A stretch of 64,000 nucleotides of DNA. Origin: Pleodorina starrii (Eukaryota; Chlorophyta; Chlorophyceae; Chlamydomonadales; Volvocaceae). The DNA lies in the NCBI GenBank assembly GCA_030267565.1, contig BRXU01000024.1:1782501-1846500 (forward strand), read 5' to 3'. Shown piece after piece: positions 21,609-32,900 of the stretch (positions are counted from its first letter, which is position 1; the number at the start of each line of letters is the position of its first letter). The position numbers were made by a program, and so were the translations under genes. The notes under the pieces are model-generated. The model ran no database searches. It saw only the letters and a list, made by a program, of their open reading frames with translations, and had not been told where the DNA came from.

Positions 21609-22420
21609 GCCAGAAGTTTTCAGGAGAGTGCATTCGCTATTGTTAGCGCCAAGTTTCCGAGTCGGAGGAGCGTGCGCGGCTGTGCAAAGTGGGCGACCAG
21701 TGTCCATGGCAAGTCGACGATGCAGTGCGCGCCGCCAAAAGGCCCCAAAAATTAGCCGTTCAATAAAACGTTTTACAGGGATCATATGACATGAAATTCT
21801 GGGTGGGAAAGAGACGCGCTTGCAAAAGTAGACTCGCGCGACCGTGGACCCGACTCGTGTGAACCATGTAACCGCGACCTGAGAACAAAAGATGTTAAAA
21901 GCAAACATCATTTAGAGTAGAAGGATGCAAATTACGAGCGAGAAAGCAAGCGTGTGGGACAAGAGTACAACTAACGGGAAGACATAGTCTGCACCTGGTC
22001 AGTGTGCGAGAGTCAGAAATTTTCAGGAGATTGCATTTGCTATTGTTAGCGCCAATTTTCCGAGTCGGAGGAGCGTGCGCGGCTGTGCAAAGTGGGCGAC
22101 AAGTGTCCATGGCAAGTCGACTATGCAGCGCGCGCCGCCAAAAGGCCCCGAAAATGGGCCGTTCAATAAATGGTTTACAGGTATCATATGACATGAAATT
22201 CTGGGTGGGAAGAGGCTTTGTGAAGTGGACCCTAGTGGACTCGCGAAACCGTGGACCTGACTCGTGCGAACCAAGTAATGGCGAACTAAGAACAAAAAAT
22301 ATAGAAATCAAACACCATATAGAATAGAAGGATGCAAATTACGAGCCGGAAAGCAAGCGGGTGGGACAAGAGTGCAACTACGGGGTAGACATAGTTCTGC
22401 ACCTGGTCCGTGTGAGGGAG
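21609..22420 (+). repeat. Tandem duplication of a unit of about 405 bp
   Basis: Copy one (about 21609-22012) and copy two (about 22013-22420) share long blocks in the same order, for example CCATGGCAAGTCGAC and CATATGACATGAAATTC. They differ by scattered substitutions and short indels. Both copies end in CACCTGGTC followed by a GTG-rich string, and the minisatellite starts at the end of the second. No coding function is evident. Confidence 0.88.
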
Positions 22421-23840
22421 TGAGGGAGTGCGTGAAAGTGCGGGAGTGAGGCAGGGAGTGAGGGAGTGAGGGAGTGAGGGAGTGAGGGAGTGAGGGAGAG
22501 AGTGTGTGAGTGTGTGAGAGAGTGTGTGAGTACGTGAGAGTGCGTGTGAGTACGTGAGAGTGCGTGTGAGTACGTGAGAGTGCGTGTGAGTGCGTGTGTG
22601 TGCGTGTGAATGCGTGTGGGTGCGTGTGAGCGCGTGTGAGTGCATGCAAGTGTGCGTGTGTGTGAATGGGTGTGTTTGCGTGTGTGCGAGTGGGTGTGAC
22701 TGCATGTGAGTGCGTGTGAGCGCATGTGAGTGCGTGTGAGTGCGTACGATTGCGTGTGAGTGCGTGTGAGGGCGTGTAAGTGCGTGTGAGTGCGTGTTAG
22801 TACGTGGAGTGCGTGTGAGTGCGTTTGACTGCATGTGAGTACGGGTGACTGCATGTGAGTGCGGGTGACTGCATGTGAGTGCGGGTGACTGCATGTGAGT
22901 GCGGGTGACTGCATGTGAGTGCGGGTGACTGCATGTGAGTGCGTGTGAGTGCATGTGGGTGCGTGTGAGTGCATGTGAGAGTGTGTGAGTGTGTGTGCAT
23001 GCGTGTAATTGCGTGTGAGTGTGTGTGAGTGCGTGTGAGTGCATGTGAGTGCATGTGAGTGCGTGCGAGTGCGTGTGATTGCATAAGTGTGTATGAGTGC
23101 GAGTGGGTGCATGTGAGTGCGTGTGAGTGCGTGTGGGTGCGTGTGAGCGCGTGTGAGTGCATGCAAGTGTGCGTGTGTGTGCGAGTGGGTGTGTGTGCGT
23201 GTGTGCGAGTGGGTGTGACTGCATGTGAGTGCGTGTGAGCGCATGTGAGTGCGTGTGAGTGCGTGCGAGTGCGTGTGAGTGCGTGTGAGAGCGTGTGAGT
23301 GCGTGTGAGAGCGTGTAAGTGCGTGTGTGTGCTTGTTAGTACGTGGAGTGCGTGTGAGTGCGTTTGACTGCGTGTGAGTACGTGTGAGTGCGTTAGACTG
23401 CGTGTGAATGAGTGTGAGTGCAGGTGACTGCATGTGAGTGCGTGTGAGTGCGTGTCAGAGTGTGTGAGTGCGTGTGCATGCCTGTAATTGCGTGTGAGTG
23501 CATGTGAGTGCGTGTGAGTGCATGTGAGTGCGTGTGAGTGCATGTGAGTGCGTGTGAGTGTGTGTGAGTGCGAATGGCTGCATGTGAGTGCGTGTTAGTA
23601 CGTGGAGTGTGTGTGAGTGTGTGTGAGTGCATGAGAGTGCGTGTGAGTGCGTGTGACTGCGTGTGAGTGCGAATGGCTGCATGTGAGTGCGTGTTAGTAC
23701 GTGGAGTGTGTGTGAGTGTGTGTGAGTGCATGCGAGTGCGTGTGAGTGCATGTGACTGCGTGAGAGTGCGTGTGAGTGCGTGTGAATGCATGTGAGTGCG
23801 CGTGACTGCGTGTGAATGCGTGTGAGTGCGTGTGAGTGCA
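22410..23840 (+). repeat. GTGAGTGCGT-type minisatellite, left part
   Basis: A long run of degenerate 10-bp units (GTGAGTGCGT, GTGAGTGCAT and variants) begins with GAGGGAGT octamers. There is higher-order structure: a block around 22615-22830 recurs around 23127-23365, and a 96-bp block at about 23562 recurs at 23658. A marker motif TTAGTACGTGGAGTG occurs at about 22797, 23336, 23594 and 23695. The long His-Thr-Ser frames on the minus strand are artefacts of the repeat. Confidence 0.95.
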
Positions 23841-23942
23841 TGTAACGCCGAGGTCATAGGTGCCGTACAATCGGCTAGTATAAAGCCTAAGAAAGGCGTC
23901 GCACAGCATCTCGAGTAGCCTTTGCTCCGCCCAAGCACTACA
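23841..23942 (+). repeat. 5' LTR of the TRIM
   Basis: 102 bp, identical to 24219-24320, with TATAAAG at 23879-23885 as a likely TATA box. Confidence 0.95.
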
Positions 23943-24218
23943 TTGGTATCGAGACCAGTACTGTCGTACAGTCTCTCAGAGGTCGTCAGTTCGATCCCTG
24001 TTATTCGCGGAAAGGCTTCCACTCCAGAAAACCTTGCAAATTAAGGCTAGAGGCATGTATGCCGCGGCATGACCTGACCTGGGAAGTTGTCCACCCCAAT
24101 GCCGAAGACCTGGCTAAGACCCCAGGCATGCAAAGGTGGTGAAAGGCGGAGTGGACTGTGCACAGACACTGCGAGGACGCAGTGAGGACCGAGGACGTTC
24201 CCTTCAGAGGGGGGGGAA

Positions 24219-24320
24219 TGTAACGCCGAGGTCATAGGTGCCGTACAATCGGCTAGTATAAAGCCTAAGAAAGGCGTCGCACAGCATCTCGAGTAGCCTT
24301 TGCTCCGCCCAAGCACTACA
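24219..24320 (+). repeat. 3' LTR of the TRIM
   Basis: 102 bp, identical to the left LTR and preceded by AGAGGGGGGGGAA. Confidence 0.95.
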
Positions 24321-25045
24321 GTGCACGTGAGTGCGTGTGAGTGCGTGTGAGAGCATGTAAGTGCGTGTGAGTGTGTGTTAGTACGTGGAGTGTGTGTGAG
24401 TGTGTGTGAGTGTGTGTGAGTGGGTGTGAGTGTGTGTGAGTGTGTGTGATGAGTGCATGCGTGTAATTGCGTGTGACTGCGTGTGAGTGCATGTGAGTGC
24501 GTGCGCGTGAGTGCATGTGAGTGGGTGTGACTGCATGTGAGTGCGTGTGAGCGCATGTGAGTGCGTGTGAGTGCGTGTGAGTGCATGTGAGTGCATGTGA
24601 GTGCGTGTGAGTGCGTGTGAGTGGGTGTGAGTGCGTGTGAGTGCGTGCGACTGCGTGTGAGTGCATGTGAGTGCATGTGAGTGCGTGTGAGTGCGTGTGA
24701 GTGGGTGTGAGTGGGTGTGAGTGCGTGTGAGTGCGTGCGACTGCGTGTGAGTGCATGTGAGTGCATGTGAGTGCGTGTGAGTGGGTGTGAGTGGGTGTGA
24801 CTGCATGTGAGTGCATGTGAGTGCATGTGAGTGCGTGCGAGTGCGTGTGAGTGGGTGTGAGTGGGTGTGACTGCATGTGAGTGCGTGTGAGTGCATGTGA
24901 GTGCATGTGAGTGCGTGTAAGTGTGTGTGAGTGCGAGTGGGTGCATGTGAGTGCGTGTGACTGCGTGTGTGTGCGTGTGAGTGCGTGTGAGTTTGTGTGT
25001 GGGTGTGTCAGTGCGTGCGGGTGTGTGTGTGTGGGGGGAAGTGTG
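24321..25045 (+). repeat. GTGAGTGCGT-type minisatellite, right part
   Basis: This continues the same array beyond the TRIM, including another TTAGTACGTGGAGTG motif near 24389 and several GTGGGTGTGA variants. It ends in a GT/GGGG-rich string near 25040. Confidence 0.95.
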
Positions 25046-25299
25046 TGACTGTCGCTCCGTACGCTCGGCCCACCCGGCCAAATCGTACTCGCTCTGACAC
25101 TCCTCCTTCTTCACAAAAAAATTGCTCCGGGCAATGAAGCGAAGCTTCATGGGTCATGTCCGTGCCCGCACTGTCTGATGTCTGTAAAAAGGCAAGTGTG
25201 GACTTTCGGCCAACGGAAAGTCTGCAGAAGTAAAAGATTACATTCTTTATTGCACGGTAAATTTATTATTGGAACCCAACCTCGTATGAGTAAAAACCA

Positions 25300-25830
25300 G
25301 TTTGGCAGTCTCCATGGACCGAGGCCGAGGTCAAACCAACACCTCTCGGCCTATAATTAATTCCAGAAGATTCATCGTTCCTTAAGGTGGGATTCTGACA
25401 TGACGGCGTGAAATGAATCTTCGTTTCGGCAAGCAACCAACTATGTGTGCATTGCGAACATTCTTCCCGCGAGCCGCGACCACACCACAGCAGCTCTGCT
25501 AGCCGGTCCGATCGTCTTGACGCATATTGCTATTACAAAGGTTGCAAGGTGCAAACCATGAGGGGCAAAATGCTGGTTGTTGGACGCCAAGCCGCCGATG
25601 CACGCACGATGCAGCGGTCTTCTGCGGGCCGCCCAACAAGTCCAGTCAGCAACCAAGGGGATGGACTTCTACATTCCCTGTCCTAATGTTAAAGCAGTCA
25701 AGCCTCCTCTAGGGCGAATACCTCAGTAGCGAAGCCTGTGCACTCTCGTCGGCAACTGCACGTCGTCGCAACCCTCGCAAACAGTTCCGCTGTCCTTCTA
25801 TCTATTGGCAAGTCAGCCTGCGTGATGTGT
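25300..25830 (+). repeat. Dispersed repeat family A, copy 3 (partial)
   Basis: It aligns with about 1160-1660 of copy 1: CTCCATGG.CCGAGGCCG, then GCTAGCCGGTCCGA, GTTGTTGGACGCCAAGCCGC, and CACTCTCGTCGGCA in the same order. Confidence 0.75.
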
Positions 25831-25949
25831 AAATGATACACTCCATGTCTACTGTCAAGTAACTTCAGCCAATGCGCTGGCCGGAAGAGTTGCACAGTGC
25901 CGAGACGGCGCGCGATGCTAAACATGGGTCGGATTGCTGAAGCCGCAGG

Positions 25950-26205
25950 CATTTCAGGTATAAAGCTCTGGCTGCCTATCAGCAGGAATGTCGACACTCT
26001 CACAGTTGACGCCCTCGCCGCTCGCTTTGGAAATGCCGTATTTCGGTCGATGCGCACATGCGCTCATGCACCCGGCGGGATGGCGCGCTTCGCGCGGCGC
26101 CGGCAGGCCTTGCTAACGACTCGGCTAGCAGGCAGTTCGGGAAAAAGCTCTGGCTGTCTATCAGCAGGAATGTCGACACTCTCACACTTGACGCCCTCGC
26201 CGCCC
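25950..26205 (+). repeat. Direct duplication of a block of about 60 bp
   Basis: About 25961-26024 and 26145-26205 are nearly identical (AAGCTCTGGCTG, TATCAGCAGGAATGTCGAC, TTGACGCCCTCGCCG) and 184 bp apart. The frames across it show no known domain. Confidence 0.85.
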
Positions 26206-26399
26206 TAGCACTCAACTTAACCCGTACGGATTTAGTGGGGCCCCGCCCTTTTTCCGGCTTCAAGGAAGCCGACACCAACCCCTTGTCCCTTCCAGCAAGG
26301 AAGTCGGCATGAATGTGCCATGTCATGTTATGTTGATTTGCTCTTAGGGTAAATCCTAGAATGCAAGGATTACAAGGGGAACCGGTGTCGGCGTGGAGC

Positions 26400-27345
26400 A
26401 GCTGCGTGGGGGTGTTGGCCCTGTTCGTGGCTGCCTGGCTGGTTGGCTGCCCGGCGGAGTGACGACCAACCTTGATGGCTGGCTACACTATAAAGGCCAA
26501 TTAATAGCCCTTAATTCTCGTAATAGTATATTAGAAGCTTAAAATCAATAGTGCATGTATCAGTATGAATGGCTGGCTGTCTGCCCGGCTGAGTGACGAG
26601 CAACCTTCGTGGCTGGATACGCTATCAACGCTAATTAATAGCCCTTAATACTCGTAATACTATATTAGAATCTTAAATGCAACACTGCATGTATCAGTAC
26701 GAAAGATGTTGGACTGAGTCCGTGGTCCGAGCAGGTCCGAGAGGGTCCGAGGCTGCACTCGCTCCAACGCATCCGGAACTTCTGTTCATTCCATATTGTA
26801 CCGTTGTCGTCAATTATAAATATTTACATGGCGGCGCTTCATATTTCCGACATCCAAATAATTGCATAGCGAACATGTTCCCGCGACCACACCACAGTTC
26901 TGCTAACCGGTCCGACGGCCTTGACGCATATTACTAATATATAAAATAACAAAAATGGCAAGGGACAAACTATGAGTGGCAAAGTGGTTGTGGGACGCCA
27001 AGCCGCAAATGAATACCGGTACATTTTGTTTGCATTCATGTTTGTAAAACATGAACGTTTTGAGACCGAGGTCGCCTTCCTTTGTAATTTCACGGTTAGC
27101 ACGGACACTGCAATTCAGAGTGCGCGGGGGGAAGGGGGGTGTGGGGGGATGGGGGGCGGCAGCCCCCCGCCCCCCACCAGCGGGGGGAGAGGGGGTCTGG
27201 GGGAGGGGGGGCAGCAGCCCCCCTACCCCCAGCCGGGCCCAACGCCTGGAAAACTATTATGCATACGACGCATCGTAATCAGTCATGCATTGATGCAACT
27301 CCATTCTCGCATCAATCTTGCCATCCCAGCACCGTTTTGCATGAG
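26400..27345 (+). repeat. Dispersed repeat family A, copy 2
   Basis: It corresponds to copy 1, but its first block is itself tandemly duplicated (about 26425-26572 and 26573-26705). The middle part of copy 1 (about 1446-2196) is missing. One duplicate carries CTATAAAGG (about 26488), a possible TATA box. The G-rich block is at 27124-27235. Confidence 0.78.
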
Positions 27346-29919
27346 CCACTATGGACCAGCAATTACACTGCATTCGAGGCAAAGACACCATTCCGGTGAC
27401 CACACGTTGCTGGCTGCGAACAAGGCACGCAGTCACAAGGGGGAGGGACCTGCGTTGAGCCTTGAACTTCAGCGGCCGTGGTGGTGGTGAAAAGCGGCAT
27501 TGAGGCAGGGCGGATGGCGGCACCGCACGTACAACGATGTCACACGGCTGGTGCCTGGCGGGTGACATCGTACATGGCGGTGCCGTTAGACTGCACCGCT
27601 ATACACCGCGCCGTTAACACGTTATACAGGCAGCGTAGGTGACTCGTGCAAAGGCGGATTTCGATAGTGAGAATGAATCGTGTTGTGCTGTCTGGACCAA
27701 AATGGATCAGATGTGTATGTTGTTGTAACAATGCATCGTTGTGGCGCAGTCGTACGACATTAGCCAGGCGGCTCTGGGTACTAGCGGCTTACTGTGCATG
27801 TGCTCCGCGCGCGAGCGTGCGTTCCCCATCGTTCCCCATGGAGGAGCGGTTTTCAACAGACTCCACTCCATTCTAGGTGCGACGTGCGAGGCTGGGGCGG
27901 GTTGGTGTGGGCGGCTGGGTCCTGGTCAGACGGACTGGATGTCGGGCTCCAGCTGCTGGAGTGGTGGAAGAGTGCCGAACTGCCGATGCAAGACGGGACG
28001 GGACGGGGCGGGGCACGTCTTCCTACTCCATCTGCTAGGGGCATACCGGCAAACAGGGCTATACCACCCGCAGATAGTGGTTCGCATAGCCCCGGGACGC
28101 CGGGAGGAAATAATACGGCACCGATATCGAAACCGATATCGCCACCCACCGGTAGATGTGACGGTGGTGGTGCAGGCATGCACAGCAGACGTCACGCAGT
28201 ACCGTAACACGGGAGCAAGAATTGTCGTGTACCGTAAGGTGCCAAGTCCCCTGACTGTCTAGCTAAACGCCGGTGGCAGCCCCTCGTGGACCGCCTTCGC
28301 GAATCAGACCGCCAGTGTGCCCTCCACGCCTCATGTCCTCCAGCTGTGGCATCCGCGCTCTCAAGCGGCCGGACCCCCACTTCCCCTTCCATGCCACGCC
28401 GTCCCGGCATGTGCTGATGTGGTGGTGCCTCATGTGCCCAACACATCCCGAGCGAGGACGGAGCACCGCGCCATAAGCGGAGGGGTCGCCTTCACCCGGC
28501 GGCAGGAGCCAGCAAAGATAGCGCCATCCCGCCTTCGATTGCGCCATTCAGCCTCCAACTGTATGCGGACACATGACGGGCGTTAAACCTTGGCGCCTGC
28601 AGCCATCGACATTTGAGTCTTATCGCTAGAATAAAGGAAGAGACACTTGACATGTATTTGTCAACGCGCGCGTTGTGGCCGTTGCGGCCCTGCATAAGGA
28701 TACAAACCTAGCGCACAAGAACAGGACAAACATCAGAAAAGACGCTGACGCGGCAACGAACAGCACATGTCCGCACCCTACCTTCACAGCCTGCCCCTCA
28801 ACGCACCCGGGCTCTGTCCGAGCCGGCCTGCATCCTGTGCGGTCCGTCGCGTGTGGTAGCCCAAATACCACCACATACCGTACAACGCAGACACCTTCCG
28901 TACAAAGGCCATGCGGCACCAGCGCCAGCACATAAACCCATCATTGTGAAGATTTTGAAACGACATGGTCCCCGACGCGGCAGCTCGTGCCACCCACCGC
29001 AGCTTCACAGTGCCCGCGCGGACCGTTCACCTCCGGACGCACAGCACAGCACGTGCAGCCGCTCCTCGCAGCTGCCAGCGGCGTCGTCCCAAAGGGCCCA
29101 CGTGAGATGGCATCTCATGACCTTGGCAAACACATTTATACGACACGATGCAACACAATACGTTGACATGAGCGGATCCCCTCGACCACAACCCAGCACT
29201 CCAGACTGACGGATGCTTCTGGGGCGTACCCTGACGCGCCCACTGGGCGACACCACAATGAACATATACGGTATGTGGAGCAAGACTGACAGGCCGCCAA
29301 TCGGCGACTCTCGCCGCCCGTTGCTGCTTTCCGGGGTGTCCGGGGCATCGATCTACATGCATACTGGTCACCAGCTCGCGCCCTTGCGCCAAACCGCCGA
29401 AATTGCTCAGGGGATTTCCCCAAAACGCGCCCGCGCCCGTGCTGCCCGGCCAGCTGCCACCGCCACGGAAACCTTCTTCCAATGAAACAGGACACCCTCG
29501 CGGGCTCTGCTCGTGTGTCCGATTGCCCTTCCAGCCCCCATCGTCCCGGAATGAATCAGTTGAAAATGGACCCAAAGAATCGCACACCGGTGCATACCGC
29601 ACACGACTGATGCTGTCGCAGCAGCAGCCTTAATTTGGCACTTGACGTGCATCGCACAGAACTCACGTGCAACCTCAGACTCTCCCCGAATCGGCACTAT
29701 GAAGGGAAACCCCCAGGGGCAGTTGACCGCCGACAAGGGCCGCCAGCAGCCCGCCGCAATCGTGCACAGCCGCACTGCTGTAACGCCCGCCGCAGGATGT
29801 CCCATAGTCTGCGCGCTTGGGAAGGTATGAGGGGGACGCGGGAGGCACGACCGCGTCGCCACGCCACGGAACCCCCACCCCCTGCGTTTCCCTCCCCGCT
29901 CAAGCTTTGACCCAGTCAA
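27346..29919. other. No supported gene; possible 3' UTR of the neighbouring gene
   Basis: Overlapping frames of up to 191 codons occur on both strands without recognisable motifs. The part next to 29920 may include the 3' UTR of the minus-strand gene, but I found no TGTAA on that strand close to the stop. Confidence 0.4.
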
Positions 29920-32900
29920 TTACTTGACTGTCCGGACTCCATCCACAACATCTAGGTCCTTTTGCCTCAGCACCAGCAGGCTCACAGCGTCAGGGCCAAT
30001 GGTCAGCAACTGCGGCGGACTGTCCAGCCCGCCCTGCAGAGCAGCCGAGGGGACTGCGGAGGTGGCGCCCGCGCTGCTGTCCGCGAGGTCGCGGGCTGGG
30101 CTCCCGCACGCTGCAGCTGGAGCCCCCACTGCTGCCGCAGCTGACCCCGATGGGGCGGCTGGCTCTGACGACACCGACGTTGGGCGCAGCGCCACCAAGC
30201 CGCCGAGGCTCCCATCCATAAGGCCTATCAGGTTGCACGCCTCCCGGTTCAGCGCCAGGCGCTGCACCGCCTCCCACCCGCAACACAGCATGGCCCTGTC
30301 CCCGCCGCCGGCAGACGCAGAACCTGTCGCCGGCTCCGCTCCGGCCGCCGGTGTCGGAAGGCCCTGTGCATCTGCCTGCGGCTCCGAAGGCCCCTCCGTC
30401 TGCGCTTGCGCCTGCGGTTGCAGCTGTGTCGGGCTCCACATCACAGTGTGCAGGTCCCGCATGACACGTCCGCGGGCCTGCTGGACGTGCAGCTCCCACC
30501 AGGGGCCTCCCACGTAGGGCAGGACCTCCAGGGGTCCGGGAGCGGGCGCAGGGGGCCCGCGGGGGGGGACGGGGGCGGGGGCGGCGCGGCCATGCGTGCT
30601 GGTTCCGGCGCCTCCGCTGCCCTTGCGGGCCCGAGCGCCCGGTTGGTGCCCTAGCTGCTGCTGCTGCTGCTGCAGGTCCTCGTGCACCTGGAGATACGGC
30701 GGATAGGGCCCAGGATGGAAGGGACGCGCGTTCGTTCTACGACAACGCACGTTGGGGCGTTTCGTACACATCTTTCTTTGTTGATGAGCGCAGAGCCCAT
30801 AACAGCAGGGACGCCCCCGGGAGAGCGCAGAATAGCCGCCCAACCGCTATGTCCGAATATGCCGCACTAAGCTCGGGTACCAAGGTCCCACAGCTCATGC
30901 CCGCGCCCGCCGTACCGCAGTCCGCAGTCTCCCCATCCCGCCGCTCGCCGCTACCGCCCGGCCCTCATGTCTGCGCTCCCGAGCCCCGACCGTCGCAGCA
31001 GAAGCGTCAGCCGCCAGATGCCTCTGCTGCTGCTGCTGCTGGCCGGTGCCAACGACAGCTATCCCGCCCAACCACGAGGCTTCATCCCGGCCCCCGTTTT
31101 CACCTCTGCCAGCAGCAACGCCGCCGCCTGGAGGGCCTCCCGGTCTGCGCAGTGCAGCCATGCGCAGCCGGCGTCGCTGAGGCTGCTGAGCAGCTGCTGC
31201 TTGTAAAGCTCCAACCTGCCCGCACCGCCGCCGTTACCGGTGCCACTGCCACTGCTGTGTGAGCTGAAGCCGGCGGGTGGCACCTCAATAATGATGTCCC
31301 TGCACGTGGGATGCCGCACAACCGCCACTTGGAAAGCCAAAGCCAAAGAAAGGGGGCGGGTTACATAAAAGAGCGACAAGCTGGTCGCAGGAGGACGCGA
31401 GCGGGGTGCGGCCCCACATGCGCGCGTACTCGTACTCGTGCTCGGGAGGGCTCGAACAGCAGTTTCAGCAGCCTACCCGACCTCGGGCCAAAGCCCTCCG
31501 GCTGTCGCAGCCGAGCCGCTCGCAGTGGCACAAGTTGAGAAGCCGCTCGACCAGGCCCTGAGCCGCCAGGCCGGACGAGGCTCGCTCGCGCGGATGGTAT
31601 GGTGTGGTGTGGTTGGCAAATGACAGCGGCGGACGAGGCTGGTTGCATCGAGCTCGCGCCTTGACCTTACCTGCTGCTGCACCCCACAAAGACCCCATCT
31701 AAGACCACGGCGTCCTTGGGCCCGCAGACAACACCTCAGCACGCCTACCAACCCACTCTACCACACTCACACCCACCCACCGCCCATACCCACCCGGAGC
31801 GCTTGAGCCGCCGTCGAGCCACCTTGCATATCTGTCGGACGGCCTGGCCTGCGGCGGCCCCCCGGGCAACCACCGTGACCGCCAGCTGCCCCAGAAACTC
31901 CTCTGCCATCCATGGAACAACGTCCGCTACCGCCTCGCCCTTGCCCAGCGCCGTACTGCCCTTTTCCGCCGCCGGGCAGCCCGTTCCCGCTGCCGTGCCG
32001 TCAATGCCACCCCTGCCCAGCACCACGCGGCGCGCCAGCGCCAGCGCCCGACTGCTCATGTCAGGCGGCACCGGTGCTGTCGCCGCCGGTGCAAAGGCAG
32101 CGGCGCCGCCGCCGCCGGCGTCGTGCATTAGGCCGCTCCGCCTGCCGCGGTCCGCCGCCGTCAGCTCGAACCGCAGCAGCAGGGGACCGTCCCCGCCGGT
32201 GCGAGGCGACTTGCGCGCCGATGGGCACACGGCGTCGGGGTGCGGCCGCGAGGTTTGCCTCATCAGGCCCACCGCGCACGTGGCAGCAACGACGCTGCGC
32301 AGCGCCGCCGCGCCGGCAATCGCCAGGCGACTGGGTCGCTGCGAACAAGGGACGCATGCAGGGGCAGTGGCAGAAGAGTGGTTGCGCAGCTGAGGCGCAG
32401 CATGACGGCGGCAAGGTGACTGGTGGGGTCGCGGTGCGCGACATGGCTGGGGTTGGAGGCGGGCCAGGCGGGTTGGAGGCGGTTGGAGGCGGGCCAGGCG
32501 TACCACAACCCGCCTGGCGCCTGGCTCACGCATCAGAACTCCTTATCGCATGCAGCCGGCAGGCACCGATGCAGGCGCAGCGGCGTTCAAGAGAGCCAAA
32601 CAGCGCCACCACAACCGGCCAGCCGAAAGGCATTGAGAGAGCCGGGCAGCAGCAGCCCACTCCTCATCCCCTCATCCCGCATCAGCATCAGGCGGCACCC
32701 CGAATCGCCTCCACCAGCGTCATGGCCGCTCAGCAATCCTTAAACCGCCTCCCAGGCTGCTCTCGAGCACCACGGCCCACAGACCCGTAGCCTCTTGCGT
32801 CAGCGCCCCGGTCCGCATCTCCAAGCAAAGTCTGCAAGCATACCACCCACCCACCTGGAATGCCGCAACCTCCAAAACTCGCTGACTCAACTCCATGCGC

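Larger units (their letters stand above)
23841..24320 (+). mobile_element. TRIM (miniature LTR retrotransposon), 480 bp
   Basis: Identical 102-bp direct repeats (23841-23942 and 24219-24320) run TGTAACGCC...CACTACA. They flank a 276-bp interior with no coding capacity. One base after the left LTR is the primer-binding site TGGTATCGAGACCAG (23944-23958), and directly before the right LTR is a purine tract (24206-24218). A 5-bp duplication, GTGCA, flanks it at 23836-23840 and 24321-24325. These are all the marks of a terminal-repeat retrotransposon in miniature, mobilised in trans. It interrupts the minisatellite. Confidence 0.96.

Noticed and set aside
23985..24010. tRNA-like T-arm (GTTCGATCC) in the TRIM interior
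   Set aside because: No acceptor, D or anticodon arms pair around it.
22286..25150. Very long minus-strand frames rich in His-Thr-Ser-Leu (up to 367 codons)
   Set aside because: They are translations of the 10-bp minisatellite, and several frames are open at once because of its composition.
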